64,000 nucleotides of DNA, from contig NZ_FOCI01000002.1 of assembly GCF_900110065.1 (NCBI RefSeq), positions 124,001-188,000 on the forward strand, in the 5' to 3' direction. The stretch's first letter is position 1, and every line of letters starts with the position of its first letter. The position numbers were made by a program, and so were the translations under genes. Under the pieces are notes generated by a model that made no database searches, was not told the origin of the DNA, and saw only the letters and a program-made list of their open reading frames with translations. Source of the DNA: Loktanella fryxellensis (lineage in GTDB: Bacteria > Pseudomonadota > Alphaproteobacteria > Rhodobacterales > Rhodobacteraceae). Positions 43,375-51,078 of this stretch are shown here, in pieces.

Positions 43375-43977
43375 ATGCTCGACCGTTCCGCCCGCCGCCT
43401 GATCGACCCGCCGTTGAACCGCCTCGGTGCGGTCCTCGCGGCGCGTGGCTGGACCGCGAACGGCGTGACCCTGCTGGGCCTCGCCCTCGGCCTTATCGCC
43501 GCACTGACCATCGCGCTGGGCCAACCGCTGCTGGCGCTGCTCCCGCTGCTGGCGAGCCGTCTGGCGGACGGCCTTGACGGGGCGGTGGCGCGCGCGAGCC
43601 ATGGCACCGACTTCGGCGGCTATCTCGACATCGCGTGCGACTTCGCCTTCTACGGTGCGGTGCCGCTGGCCTTTGCCGTGCTCGATCCCGTCAACGCCCT
43701 GCCAGCCGCCTTTCTGCTGGCCGCGTTCTACTTCAACGGCACGTCCTTCCTCGGCTATGCAATCCTCGCGGAAAAGCGGGGGATCACCACGCAGGCGCAG
43801 GGGATCAAATCGCTCTACTACTCCAACGGCCTGTTGGAGGGGACCGAGACGATCCTCCTCTTCGTGGCCCTCTGCCTGTTTCCCGCCGCCTTCGCCCCGT
43901 TGGCCTGGGTCTTCGGCGCGCTCTGCTACCTTACCGCCACCCTGCGCCTCTATGGTGCGTCCAAGTTGTTCACATGA
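43375..43977 (+). CDS. CDP-alcohol phosphatidyltransferase family protein (YnjF-like)
   Basis: The 200-residue membrane enzyme carries the CDP-alcohol phosphotransferase motif DGLDGAVARASHGTDFGGYLD-IACD (residues 65-90: DxxDGxxAR, G, then D and D four apart), and five to six hydrophobic segments. It should transfer a phospho group from a CDP-alcohol to an acceptor alcohol in the inner membrane. E. coli YnjF is of the same family and lies beside ynjBCD and nudG. Its stop overlaps an ATG of the next gene, so coupling to the binding protein gene is expected. Acceptor unknown. Confidence 0.86.
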   Translation: MLDRSARRLIDPPLNRLGAVLAARGWTANGVTLLGLALGLIAALTIALGQPLLALLPLLASRLADGLDGAVARASHGTDFGGYLDIACDFAFYGAVPLAFAVLDPVNALPAAFLLAAFYFNGTSFLGYAILAEKRGITTQAQGIKSLYYSNGLLEGTETILLFVALCLFPAAFAPLAWVFGALCYLTATLRLYGASKLFT

Positions 43978-43988
43978 AAGGTATACCC

Positions 43989-45185
43989 ATGCGGTCCTTC
44001 GCCCTGCTCGCAGCGCTCGCGCTGCCCACCGCCACGCTGGCCCAGACCGATCCCACCGATTGGGATGCCGTCACGGCGGCTGCCCGCGGCCAGACCGTCT
44101 ATTGGAACGCCTGGGGCGGGTCCACACAGACCAACGATTTCATCGCATGGATCGCCGACAAGGTGGCCGAAGAGAACGGCGTCACGCTGGAACACGTCAA
44201 GCTGACCGACACCGCCGACGCGGTCACCCGCGTGGTTGCCGAAAAGCAGGCGGGCACCGACACCGACGGCGCCATCGACATGATCTGGATCAACGGCCCG
44301 AACTTTGCCGCGATGAAGGAGGCGGGCCTGCTGTTCGGCCCCTTCGCCGAGGCGCTGCCGAACTGGCAATACGTCGATACCGCCGGCAAGACCGTGCAGA
44401 CCGACTTCACCATCCCCACCGTGGGCTACGAGAGTCCCTGGGCCATGGCGCAGGTCGTTTTCGACTACGACAGTGCCGATCTGGAACCGCTCGGGTCGAT
44501 GCAGGCGATCCTTGAATGGTCCACCGCCAATCCCGGACGGTTCACGTATCCGCAGCCGCCGGACTTTCTGGGCACCACGTTCCTGAAACAGGTGCTGGTC
44601 GATCTGCTGGACGACCCTTCCGTCCTGCAGGAACCCGCCACCGATGAAACCTACGCCGAGGTCACCGCCCCGCTGTGGGACTATCTCGACGCGCTGTCGC
44701 CGACCCTGTGGCGCGAGGGGCGCGCCTATCCGGCCACCGGCACCGCCATGTTCCCGCTGATCGCGGACGGAGAGATCGACCTGTCGATCTCGTTCAGCCC
44801 CGGTGCGGCGACGGCGGCGATCGCCAACGACGAACTGCCTGACACGGTGCGCACCTTCGTGCTGGACAAGGGCACGATCGGCAACGCGAGCTTCGTGGCG
44901 ATCCCCTACAACTCCGGCAGCGTTGAAGGGGCGATGGTCATAGCCAACGCCCTGCTGTCGCCAGAGGCGCAGGCCCGCGCGCAGGATCCGAACCTGCTGG
45001 GTTATAGCACGGTATTGGCGCTGGACACGCTGGATGCCGACCAGCGTGCCCTGTTCGACGCGCTGGATCTGGGCATCGCCACCCTGTCGCCGGAGGAACT
45101 CGGCACCGTGCAGGACGAACCACACCCCAGCTGGATGACCCGCATCGCGGCGGACTGGGACACCCGCTACGGTGTAGCCCAGTAA
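43989..45185 (+). CDS. ABC transporter substrate-binding protein (YnjB-like)
   Basis: The 398-residue protein has a signal peptide (SFALLAALALPTATLAQ), then ARGQTVYWNAWGGSTQTNDFIAWIAD, IDMIWINGPNFAAMKEAGLLFGPF and TIPTVGYESPWAMAQVVFDYDS, the pattern of YnjB-type periplasmic binding proteins (type II fold). With ynjC and ynjD it forms an ABC importer of unknown substrate. ATG 43989 has AAAGG at seven bases; an ATG at 43974 that overlaps the upstream stop would add five residues. The 119 bases to ynjC contain a long-stem hairpin. Confidence 0.87.
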   Translation: MRSFALLAALALPTATLAQTDPTDWDAVTAAARGQTVYWNAWGGSTQTNDFIAWIADKVAEENGVTLEHVKLTDTADAVTRVVAEKQAGTDTDGAIDMIWINGPNFAAMKEAGLLFGPFAEALPNWQYVDTAGKTVQTDFTIPTVGYESPWAMAQVVFDYDSADLEPLGSMQAILEWSTANPGRFTYPQPPDFLGTTFLKQVLVDLLDDPSVLQEPATDETYAEVTAPLWDYLDALSPTLWREGRAYPATGTAMFPLIADGEIDLSISFSPGAATAAIANDELPDTVRTFVLDKGTIGNASFVAIPYNSGSVEGAMVIANALLSPEAQARAQDPNLLGYSTVLALDTLDADQRALFDALDLGIATLSPEELGTVQDEPHPSWMTRIAADWDTRYGVAQ

Positions 45186-45191
45186 GCCGTT

Positions 45192-45241
45192 TGGCAAGGC
45201 GGTCTGTCGGATATGGCGTCCTGCCTTGCCATAAAGAAGCC
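45192..45241 (+). other. Long-range inverted repeat between ynjB and ynjC
   Basis: TGGCAAGGC (45192-45200) and GCCTTGCCA (45233-45241) form a 9-bp stem around a 32-base loop. There is no U tract. It may limit transcription into ynjC or protect the upstream message. Confidence 0.4.
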
Positions 45242-45304
45242 GATTACCCTGATTTACCGTGTCAGCTTGATCCCTGCATCGTGCCATGACGTGGCCTTCC
45301 TGAC

Positions 45305-46990
45305 ATGAGGCTGCTGCCGATCGTTCCGGCGCTGACCCTGCTGGTCATGCTCGGTCCCGTCGTCGCAGGACTGTGGGGCACCGTGCGCGCGGCCTTCGGC
45401 CACCTGCCAGGCGCGGGGCTGACGGGGCCGAACCTCGACGCGTTCCGGGCGCTGGGCGACTGGCCGGGCCTGCCGCGCGCCGTGATGCTGTCGGTCACCA
45501 CGGGCTTCGGCACGACGCTGATCGCGCTCGCGCTGGTCGTGCTGCTGGTCGCGGGCTGGTCCGGCACGCGCGCCTTCGCCGCGCTGGAACGCCTGCTGTC
45601 GCCGCTGCTGAGCGTGCCGCATGCGGCGGCGGCGTTCGGGCTGGCGTTCCTGATCGCGCCGTCGGGCTGGATCGCGCGGCTGATCTCGCCGGGGTTGACC
45701 GGATGGGACCAGCCACCGGATTGGCTGATCGTGAACGATCCCCTCGGGTTGGCGCTGATGGCGGGCCTGGTAGCCAAGGAGGTGCCGTTCCTGTTGCTCA
45801 TGACGCTGGCGGCGCTGGCGCAGGCCGACACCCGGCGCGCGGGGGCCGTCGCCGCGGCGCTGGGCTATGGGCGCACGACCGGCTGGCTCAAGACCGTGTT
45901 CCCGCGCGTCTATGCGCAGATCCGCCTGCCGGTCTATGTGGTGCTCGCCTATGGCATGAGCGTGGTGGACGTGGCGCTGATCCTCGGCCCCGGAACGCCG
46001 CCGCCGCTGTCGGTGCAGATCGTGCGCTGGATGGGCGAGCCGGATTTTTCGGCGCGCCTGCTCGCTTCGGCGGCGGCCCTGCTGCAGCTGGGGCTGGTGG
46101 TGGGGGCGCTGGTGGCTTGGCGGCTGGGCGAAATCGCGGTGGCGCACCTTGGCCTGCGCTGGATCGCCAGCGGCCACCGGGGCGTGCGCGACGCTGCGGT
46201 GCGCGGCGCAGCGCTGGCGGGGGCCGGCGTGGCCGCCTTGTCGATCCTGCTGGGGCTGGCGGTGCTCGCGGTGTGGAGCGTGGCCGGTTTCTGGGGATTC
46301 CCGGATGCGCTGCCCGAGGGGTTCACCCTGCGGACATGGATGCGGCAGGGTGACGACGTGCTGGCCGCCGTCGGAGAGACGGCGCTGATCGCAGGCGTCG
46401 TCACCGCCGCAGCGCTGGTGCTGACCATCGGCTGTCTGGAGGCCGAGGTGAGGCATGGGCGGCGGCTGACGCAGCGGGGGCTATGGCTGCTTTATCTGCC
46501 GCTGCTGGTGCCGCAGACGGCGTTCTTGCCGGGATTGCAAGGGCTGTTGTTGGGCGTCGGTGCCGATGTGGGGCGCGCGCCGGTGATGCTGGCGCATCTG
46601 GTGTTCGTGCTGCCCTATGTGTTCCTGTCGCTGGCCGACCCGTTCCGGGCATGGGATGCGCGCAACGGCGCGGTGGCGGCGGCACTGGGGGCCGGCCCCG
46701 ACGGCGTGCTGTGGCGGGTGCGGCTGCCGATGCTGCTGCGACCTGTCCTGACGGCAGCGGCGGTCGGTCTTTCGGTCAGCGTCGGGCAATACCTCGCCAC
46801 GCTGCTGATCGGTGGCGGTCACGTCGCCACCTTGACGACCGAGGCTGTGGCCCTGTCGTCCGGCGGCGACCGCAAGGCGATCGCTGTCTTCGGCCTGATG
46901 CAGACGGGGGCCGCGTTGATCCCTTTTGCGCTGGCCCTGATGATACCCGCGCTGGTCTGGCGCAACCGCAGGGGGCTGCAACATGGTTAA
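45305..46990 (+). CDS. ABC transporter permease, duplicated-domain type (YnjC-like)
   Basis: The 561-residue inner-membrane protein has about 12 hydrophobic segments in two halves of similar layout, as in YnjC/ThiP-type fused permeases. Each half has a binding-protein-dependent transport EAA loop: AALGYGRTTGWLKTVFPRVYAQIRLPVYVVLAYG (residues ~180-215) and AALGAGPDGVLWRVRLPMLLRPVLTAAAVG (residues ~460-490). It completes the ynjBCD importer. Its stop overlaps the next gene by eight bases. Confidence 0.88.
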   Translation: MRLLPIVPALTLLVMLGPVVAGLWGTVRAAFGHLPGAGLTGPNLDAFRALGDWPGLPRAVMLSVTTGFGTTLIALALVVLLVAGWSGTRAFAALERLLSPLLSVPHAAAAFGLAFLIAPSGWIARLISPGLTGWDQPPDWLIVNDPLGLALMAGLVAKEVPFLLLMTLAALAQADTRRAGAVAAALGYGRTTGWLKTVFPRVYAQIRLPVYVVLAYGMSVVDVALILGPGTPPPLSVQIVRWMGEPDFSARLLASAAALLQLGLVVGALVAWRLGEIAVAHLGLRWIASGHRGVRDAAVRGAALAGAGVAALSILLGLAVLAVWSVAGFWGFPDALPEGFTLRTWMRQGDDVLAAVGETALIAGVVTAAALVLTIGCLEAEVRHGRRLTQRGLWLLYLPLLVPQTAFLPGLQGLLLGVGADVGRAPVMLAHLVFVLPYVFLSLADPFRAWDARNGAVAAALGAGPDGVLWRVRLPMLLRPVLTAAAVGLSVSVGQYLATLLIGGGHVATLTTEAVALSSGGDRKAIAVFGLMQTGAALIPFALALMIPALVWRNRRGLQHG

Positions 46991-47618
46991 GGGTCTGACG
47001 CTGGACCGCATCGCGATCACAAAGGGCGGCGTCCCGCTGGTGGCACTCGACCGCCATATCGCGCCGGGACAGGTGCTGACCGTGATGGGTCCGTCCGGCG
47101 TCGGCAAATCGACGCTGCTGTCGGTCGTGACGGGCACGCTGCCAAACGCGTTCGCCTGCACGGGCCGGGTCCTGCTGGACGGACGCGACATCACGCGGCT
47201 GCCGCCGCACGACCGCAGGGTCGGCATCCTGTTCCAGGACGATCTGTTGTTCCCGCACCTGTCGGTGGGCGCGAACCTGATGTTCGGGCTGGCCCCGGGC
47301 GGCGACCGGGCGGCGCGGCGCGCGCGCGTCGCGCAGGCGCTAGAAGAGGTCGATCTGGCAGGCTTCGCCGACCGCGACCCCGCCACCCTGTCGGGCGGCC
47401 AGAAGGCGCGGGTCGCCCTGATGCGGATGCTGCTGGCCGACCCCTGCACGCTGTTGCTGGACGAGGCGTTCGGTCGCCTCGACACCGTGCTGCGCGCGCA
47501 GGTCCGCGAGATGGTCTTCGCCCGCGCACGGGCGCGGGCGCTGCCGGTGCTGATGGTCACCCACGATGCCGCCGATGCAGAGGCGGCGGGCGGCGATGTG
47601 GTGACGCTGGGCAACTGA
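46983..47618 (+). CDS. ABC transporter ATP-binding protein (YnjD-like)
   Basis: The 211-residue ATPase has Walker A MGPSGVGKSTLL near residue 35, signature LSGGQKARVALMRMLLADP, Walker B LLLDEAFGRLD and H-loop VTHDAADAEAAGG. It is short, without a C-terminal regulatory domain, as in YnjD. It overlaps the permease gene by eight bases. The next gene, crtC, runs in the opposite direction, so this marks the left border of the photosynthesis genes. Confidence 0.9.
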   Translation: MVKGLTLDRIAITKGGVPLVALDRHIAPGQVLTVMGPSGVGKSTLLSVVTGTLPNAFACTGRVLLDGRDITRLPPHDRRVGILFQDDLLFPHLSVGANLMFGLAPGGDRAARRARVAQALEEVDLAGFADRDPATLSGGQKARVALMRMLLADPCTLLLDEAFGRLDTVLRAQVREMVFARARARALPVLMVTHDAADAEAAGGDVVTLGN

Positions 47619-47621
47619 GCG

Positions 47622-47697
47622 TCCGGGGGCGGGGCAGGGGGATGCAGCCCCCGGCGCGTGCCGCGCCACCCCCGGAGTATCGCGGGCAAGATGATCC
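47622..47697. repeat. Palindromic intergenic repeat (REP-like), copy 3, between ynjD and crtC
   Basis: The element reads hairpin 1 (CCGGGGGC / GCCCCCGG), hairpin 2 (GGCGCG-TGC-CGCGCC) and the tail ACCCCCGGAGTATCGCGGGC followed by AAGATG. It has the same layout as the copy at 43201, inverted. It lies in the 94 bases between two convergent stops and may serve as a bidirectional terminator. Confidence 0.8.
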
Positions 47698-47712
47698 GCA
47701 AGAGGCCGGTCG

Positions 47713-48732
47713 TTACGTCAGCGGATGCGGCCACCGGCTGCGGCGAGGGACGCGGGCTGTCAGCATCGCCTTGACCACCGGGTTGCGGAACCGGGTCAGG
47801 TCCAGCGCCTCGTGAACGCCGGTGACGGTTTCGCCATCCAGTACCGTCTGCACGGCGGACCGACTGTAGAACGGGGCATCGAGCATCGCCATGACCTGCC
47901 GCGGTGTCGTGCCCGGGTCGGCGCGGGTGGCGCGGCGGATGCGCCAGCCGGTCGCGGCGAAGTCGGTGTTTGCCGGCGCCGTGGTAAGACTGGCGCTGCC
48001 ATCCGGGCCGAACGCGATCGCGGTGTCGAGCGTGCTGCCGTCGCGGCGCACCGCGTCATAGAACACCGTGGCCCCCGTGGCGGTGGGATAGCGGCCCCAG
48101 GTCCAGCGGTCGAAATCCACTTCGAGCGCGCGGGTGCCGAAGTTGGCGTCGTGATAGCCGTGGCCGGACCATTGCCAGCCCTTCGCCTCCAGATCCACGG
48201 CGATGCGCGCGACGGGGGCGAAGGGCCGCCAGACGTGGGCCCCGTCCGGCGTCAGCAACAGTTCCGCGCCGGTCACCGCCTGCGGCGTCAGGGTGATCGT
48301 GCCGCGCACGCGACCGATCACCGGCGGGCCGCTGACCTCGTCGATGGTGATGACTAGGTCGCGACCGGTCCAGTGCATCTGCGACGGGCCGATGAGCAGG
48401 GTGTCGGCGGTCCGGTGCAGGGCTTGCCGCCCCCGGTCGGTCATCGTGAACCGCCCGCCGGGACCGTATGTGGCCACGTTAAAACAGCAGTGGTTCGCGG
48501 GATCGCGCCGCCCCGACCACGCATACCACGGGCTGAACACCGATCCGACGAACCCTATGACCGAGATCGCCCGAAGACCGTCGTCACTGATGCCGTCGAC
48601 ATACCACCACGCATAGCCGTCCGGCGGGACGGCCGTGTCGAAGCGAGGTCCTGCAGCATCGCCGCGGCCGCATGCTGGCCGGAGAGTGTCGCCATCGGCA
48701 CCCCCGCCCCCGGATGCGCCCCGCCCCCGCAC
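47713..48732 (-). CDS. crtC: Hydroxyneurosporene synthase CrtC (carotenoid 1,2-hydratase)
   Basis: CrtC adds water at the 1,2 double bond of neurosporene in the spheroidene pathway. Typical CrtC sequence begins at RFDTAVPPDGYAWWYVDGISDDGLRAISVIGFVGSVFSPWYAWSG (within residues 30-75), with NHCCFNVATYG, QMHWTGRDLVITIDEV and GHGYHDANFGTRALEVDFDRWTWGRYP further on. There is no ATG near this point; the first canonical in-frame start upstream is a GTG at 48732, which gives 339 residues with a glycine-rich N-terminal stretch and overlaps crtD by 178 bases. The family is usually about 280-300 residues. So the start is uncertain, but identity is sound. Confidence 0.88.
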   Translation of the reverse strand: MRGRGASGGGGADGDTLRPACGRGDAAGPRFDTAVPPDGYAWWYVDGISDDGLRAISVIGFVGSVFSPWYAWSGRRDPANHCCFNVATYGPGGRFTMTDRGRQALHRTADTLLIGPSQMHWTGRDLVITIDEVSGPPVIGRVRGTITLTPQAVTGAELLLTPDGAHVWRPFAPVARIAVDLEAKGWQWSGHGYHDANFGTRALEVDFDRWTWGRYPTATGATVFYDAVRRDGSTLDTAIAFGPDGSASLTTAPANTDFAATGWRIRRATRADPGTTPRQVMAMLDAPFYSRSAVQTVLDGETVTGVHEALDLTRFRNPVVKAMLTARVPRRSRWPHPLT

Positions 48733-50096
48733 AGATAGAGGCCTGGCACCGCCGTCCGCGCGAGCGGACGCTGCAGCGCCGATGTCAGACCCTGCGGCGA
48801 CCGTCCGTAGAGCGACCCCCGACTGCCCGGGAACAGCGCCGCGAAGTCCGCCGGTCCCGTCACCGTCACCGGTCCCGGAGAGAAGGTCAGGCCGAAGCGG
48901 CGCAGGCGGTCGAAGATCAGGGATTGGCATGAGAATTCCTCGGGCGGTGTGTCGGAAGAGAGCGGGGCTGCGTTGCGGATGATCTCGAACCGCTGCAGCG
49001 CGCCGGGGGCGGCGGCGGCGTCCTGCGCGCAGATGTAGAGCGTGGCATCCTGCGGGATGCCGCCTTTGACGATCGCGTCGAATTCCGCCTCGGCCTTGTC
49101 GGCGAAAAAGACCGTGTGATGCGCCAGGGCCACCCCCGTGGGCACGGCGGCGAAACTGGCGACATGCGCGGACAGGCTGCGCGGGAACACGGCCTTGTGC
49201 GGCACGGCGGGGCGGGCGGCCTGTCCCAGCAGCCCGTCGTGCAATGCGGCTGGATCGCCGTTGAACAGCACCATGTCGGCGTCGATCCGGCCCGCGTCGG
49301 TGTCGATGCCGGTGACGCGGTCGCCCTGCCGGACGATCTGCGTGACCGTCGTGTCATACCGCAGGTGCGCGCCGAACCCGGCTGCAAGGCGCGCGACGGT
49401 GGCAGCCAGTGCGTGCATGCCGCCGTCCACCGTCCAGACGCCGCGTGCCTCGGCGTCCCAGATCAGCGACAGCAGGGCAGGTGCGGCCGCGGGCCTGCCG
49501 CCGACATAGGTGGCATAGCGGGCAAAGAGTTGCGCCAGACGCGGTTCGCGGAACGACGCGGTCGCAAGCTGCGCCAACGTCTGGTGCGGCGCCATGTCGG
49601 CCAGCAGGCGGGGTTGGCGCATCACCTGCAGCGCCAGCCGCGTCTGTGACGGCGTAGGGGACTGCATCATCGGCCCTTCGAACGCGGCCATCAGGCGTGC
49701 GGCGCGGGTACTGAAACGGCGGAAGTCGTCGGCGCTGGATCCCCCGAAGGCGGCAGCGATCCGCGCTGCACTCTCGTCGGGATCGGCCATCAGATCGAAG
49801 GTGGAGCCATCGCTCCAATAGTGGCGCGCCAGCGTAGCGAGCCGCCGCAGGGTGACATGATCGGACAGGGTCAGGCCGACATCGGCAAAGAGCGCCTCGA
49901 ACACCGGCAACATCGTCAGGACGGTCGGTCCTGCATCGACGGGACCCGCAAGGGTCGGAAGGGTACGCATCTTGCCACCCGGTGCCGCCTGTCGTTCGAC
50001 GACGGTCACATCGCATCCGGCATGGGCCAGCCGCAGGGCGGCACTCAGCCCCCCGATGCCTGCACCGACGATCACGATTCGAGTCTTGGTCCTCAT
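48555..50096 (-). CDS. crtD: Methoxyneurosporene dehydrogenase CrtD
   Basis: CrtD introduces the C-3,4 double bond of spheroidene-type carotenoids. The 513-residue flavoprotein has the FAD motif IVIVGAGIGGLSAALRLAHAG (residues 7-27), the CrtI-type N-terminal block TVVERQAAPGGKMRTLP and VDAGPTVLTM, and the C-terminal LYLCGGGAHPGAGVPMATLSGQHAA. The ATG at 50096 is preceded by AAGGAGGTGTC, a strong ribosome binding site. The final ~35 residues (RTAMRGGMSTASVTT) resemble the tail of other Rhodobacterales CrtD and overlap the start of crtC. It is divergent from crtE with 106 bases between, which hold the PpsR sites. Confidence 0.95.
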   Translation of the reverse strand: MRTKTRIVIVGAGIGGLSAALRLAHAGCDVTVVERQAAPGGKMRTLPTLAGPVDAGPTVLTMLPVFEALFADVGLTLSDHVTLRRLATLARHYWSDGSTFDLMADPDESAARIAAAFGGSSADDFRRFSTRAARLMAAFEGPMMQSPTPSQTRLALQVMRQPRLLADMAPHQTLAQLATASFREPRLAQLFARYATYVGGRPAAAPALLSLIWDAEARGVWTVDGGMHALAATVARLAAGFGAHLRYDTTVTQIVRQGDRVTGIDTDAGRIDADMVLFNGDPAALHDGLLGQAARPAVPHKAVFPRSLSAHVASFAAVPTGVALAHHTVFFADKAEAEFDAIVKGGIPQDATLYICAQDAAAAPGALQRFEIIRNAAPLSSDTPPEEFSCQSLIFDRLRRFGLTFSPGPVTVTGPADFAALFPGSRGSLYGRSPQGLTSALQRPLARTAVPGLYLCGGGAHPGAGVPMATLSGQHAAAAMLQDLASTRPSRRTAMRGGMSTASVTTVFGRSRS

Positions 50097-50137
50097 GACA
50101 CCTCCTTGATGTCCAGTGTTGACACATCGGGCAGATG

Positions 50138-50155
50138 TGTCCAGTCTAGTTGACA
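50138..50155. promoter_or_regulatory. PpsR/CrtJ binding site (TGT-N12-ACA), crtD-crtE site A
   Basis: TGTCCAGTCTAGTTGACA exactly fits the TGT-N12-ACA consensus of the PpsR/CrtJ aerobic repressor. Its right half TTGACA could also serve as a -35 element for the rightward crtE promoter (a TATTGA hexamer follows at about 16-17 bases), so binding would block RNA polymerase. Confidence 0.85.
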
Positions 50156-50161
50156 GTGCAT

Positions 50162-50179
50162 TGTCCAAAAATATTGACA
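50162..50179. promoter_or_regulatory. PpsR/CrtJ binding site (TGT-N12-ACA), crtD-crtE site B
   Basis: TGTCCAAAAATATTGACA is a second perfect match to TGT-N12-ACA, starting 24 bases after site A and 41 bases before the crtE start. Paired sites are bound cooperatively by PpsR tetramers in Rhodobacter, so the arrangement implies joint control of crtD/crtC and crtE/crtF. Confidence 0.85.
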
Positions 50180-50202
50180 CTTTCTGAAAGCAGGAGCTTG
50201 CC

Positions 50203-51078
50203 ATGCGATTGTCGGACCGGATCGACCTTGCGGTCACGCATGCCGTGCGCATCGGGCAGGCCCATCCGGCGCCATCCCGTCTGTCGGCGGCCCTGCATTA
50301 TGCGGTGACGCCGGGCGGGGCGCGGATCAGGCCGACGATCCTGCTGTCGGTGGCCATGGCCTGCGGCGACGACCGCCCGGCGCTTTCCGATGCCGCGGCC
50401 GCCGCGCTGGAGGTCATCCATTGTGCCAGCCTCGTGCATGACGACCTGCCATGTTTCGACGACGCCGACACCCGTCGCGGCAAGCCTGCGGTGCACCGCG
50501 CCTTTGGCCAGCCCATTGCGGTGTTGACGGGCGACAGTCTGATCGTGATGGGATTTCAGGTGCTTGCCCGTGCCGCACATCTGGCCCCCGACCGCGCCAT
50601 GGCGCTGATCGACGTGCTGGCGACCCGGACCGGCATGCCGTTCGGCATCTGCGCCGGTCAGGGCTGGGAGGGGGAGGCCGAGATCGACCTCGCCGCCTAT
50701 CACCGCGCCAAGACTGGCGCCCTGTTCATTGCGGCGACGCAGATGGGGGCCATCGCCGCAGGGCAGGACGGCGCACCTTGGGCGGAACTCGGCGACCGCA
50801 TCGGCGAGGCCTTTCAGGTCGCCGACGATCTGCGCGACGCGCTGTGCGACGACGCCGAACTGGGCAAGCCCGCCGGGCAGGACGACCTGCACGGGCGTCC
50901 CAACGCGGTGGCGCAACTGGGCATCCACGGCGCGGTGGCACGATTCGACGATGTGCTGAGTGCGGCCATCTCCTCGATTCCCGCCTGCCCCGGCGAGGCG
51001 GCTTTGGCGCAGATGGTGCGCACCTATGCGGACCGTCTGGTGCCAGCCGTGGCGCGCACGGCCATCCCCGGCGAATGA
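50203..51078 (+). CDS. crtE: Geranylgeranyl diphosphate synthase CrtE
   Basis: CrtE makes GGPP for carotenoids and the phytyl tail of bacteriochlorophyll. The 291-residue prenyltransferase has the first aspartate-rich motif SLVHDDLPCFDDADTRRGKPAVH (residues 84-106), the second DDLRDALCDDAELGKPAGQDD (residues 207-227), and YAVTPGGARIRPTILLSVA near residue 28 for diphosphate binding. CAGGAG precedes the ATG. It is the first gene of the rightward photosynthesis superoperon, under two PpsR sites. Its stop overlaps the start of crtF (ATGA). Confidence 0.95.
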   Translation: MRLSDRIDLAVTHAVRIGQAHPAPSRLSAALHYAVTPGGARIRPTILLSVAMACGDDRPALSDAAAAALEVIHCASLVHDDLPCFDDADTRRGKPAVHRAFGQPIAVLTGDSLIVMGFQVLARAAHLAPDRAMALIDVLATRTGMPFGICAGQGWEGEAEIDLAAYHRAKTGALFIAATQMGAIAAGQDGAPWAELGDRIGEAFQVADDLRDALCDDAELGKPAGQDDLHGRPNAVAQLGIHGAVARFDDVLSAAISSIPACPGEAALAQMVRTYADRLVPAVARTAIPGE

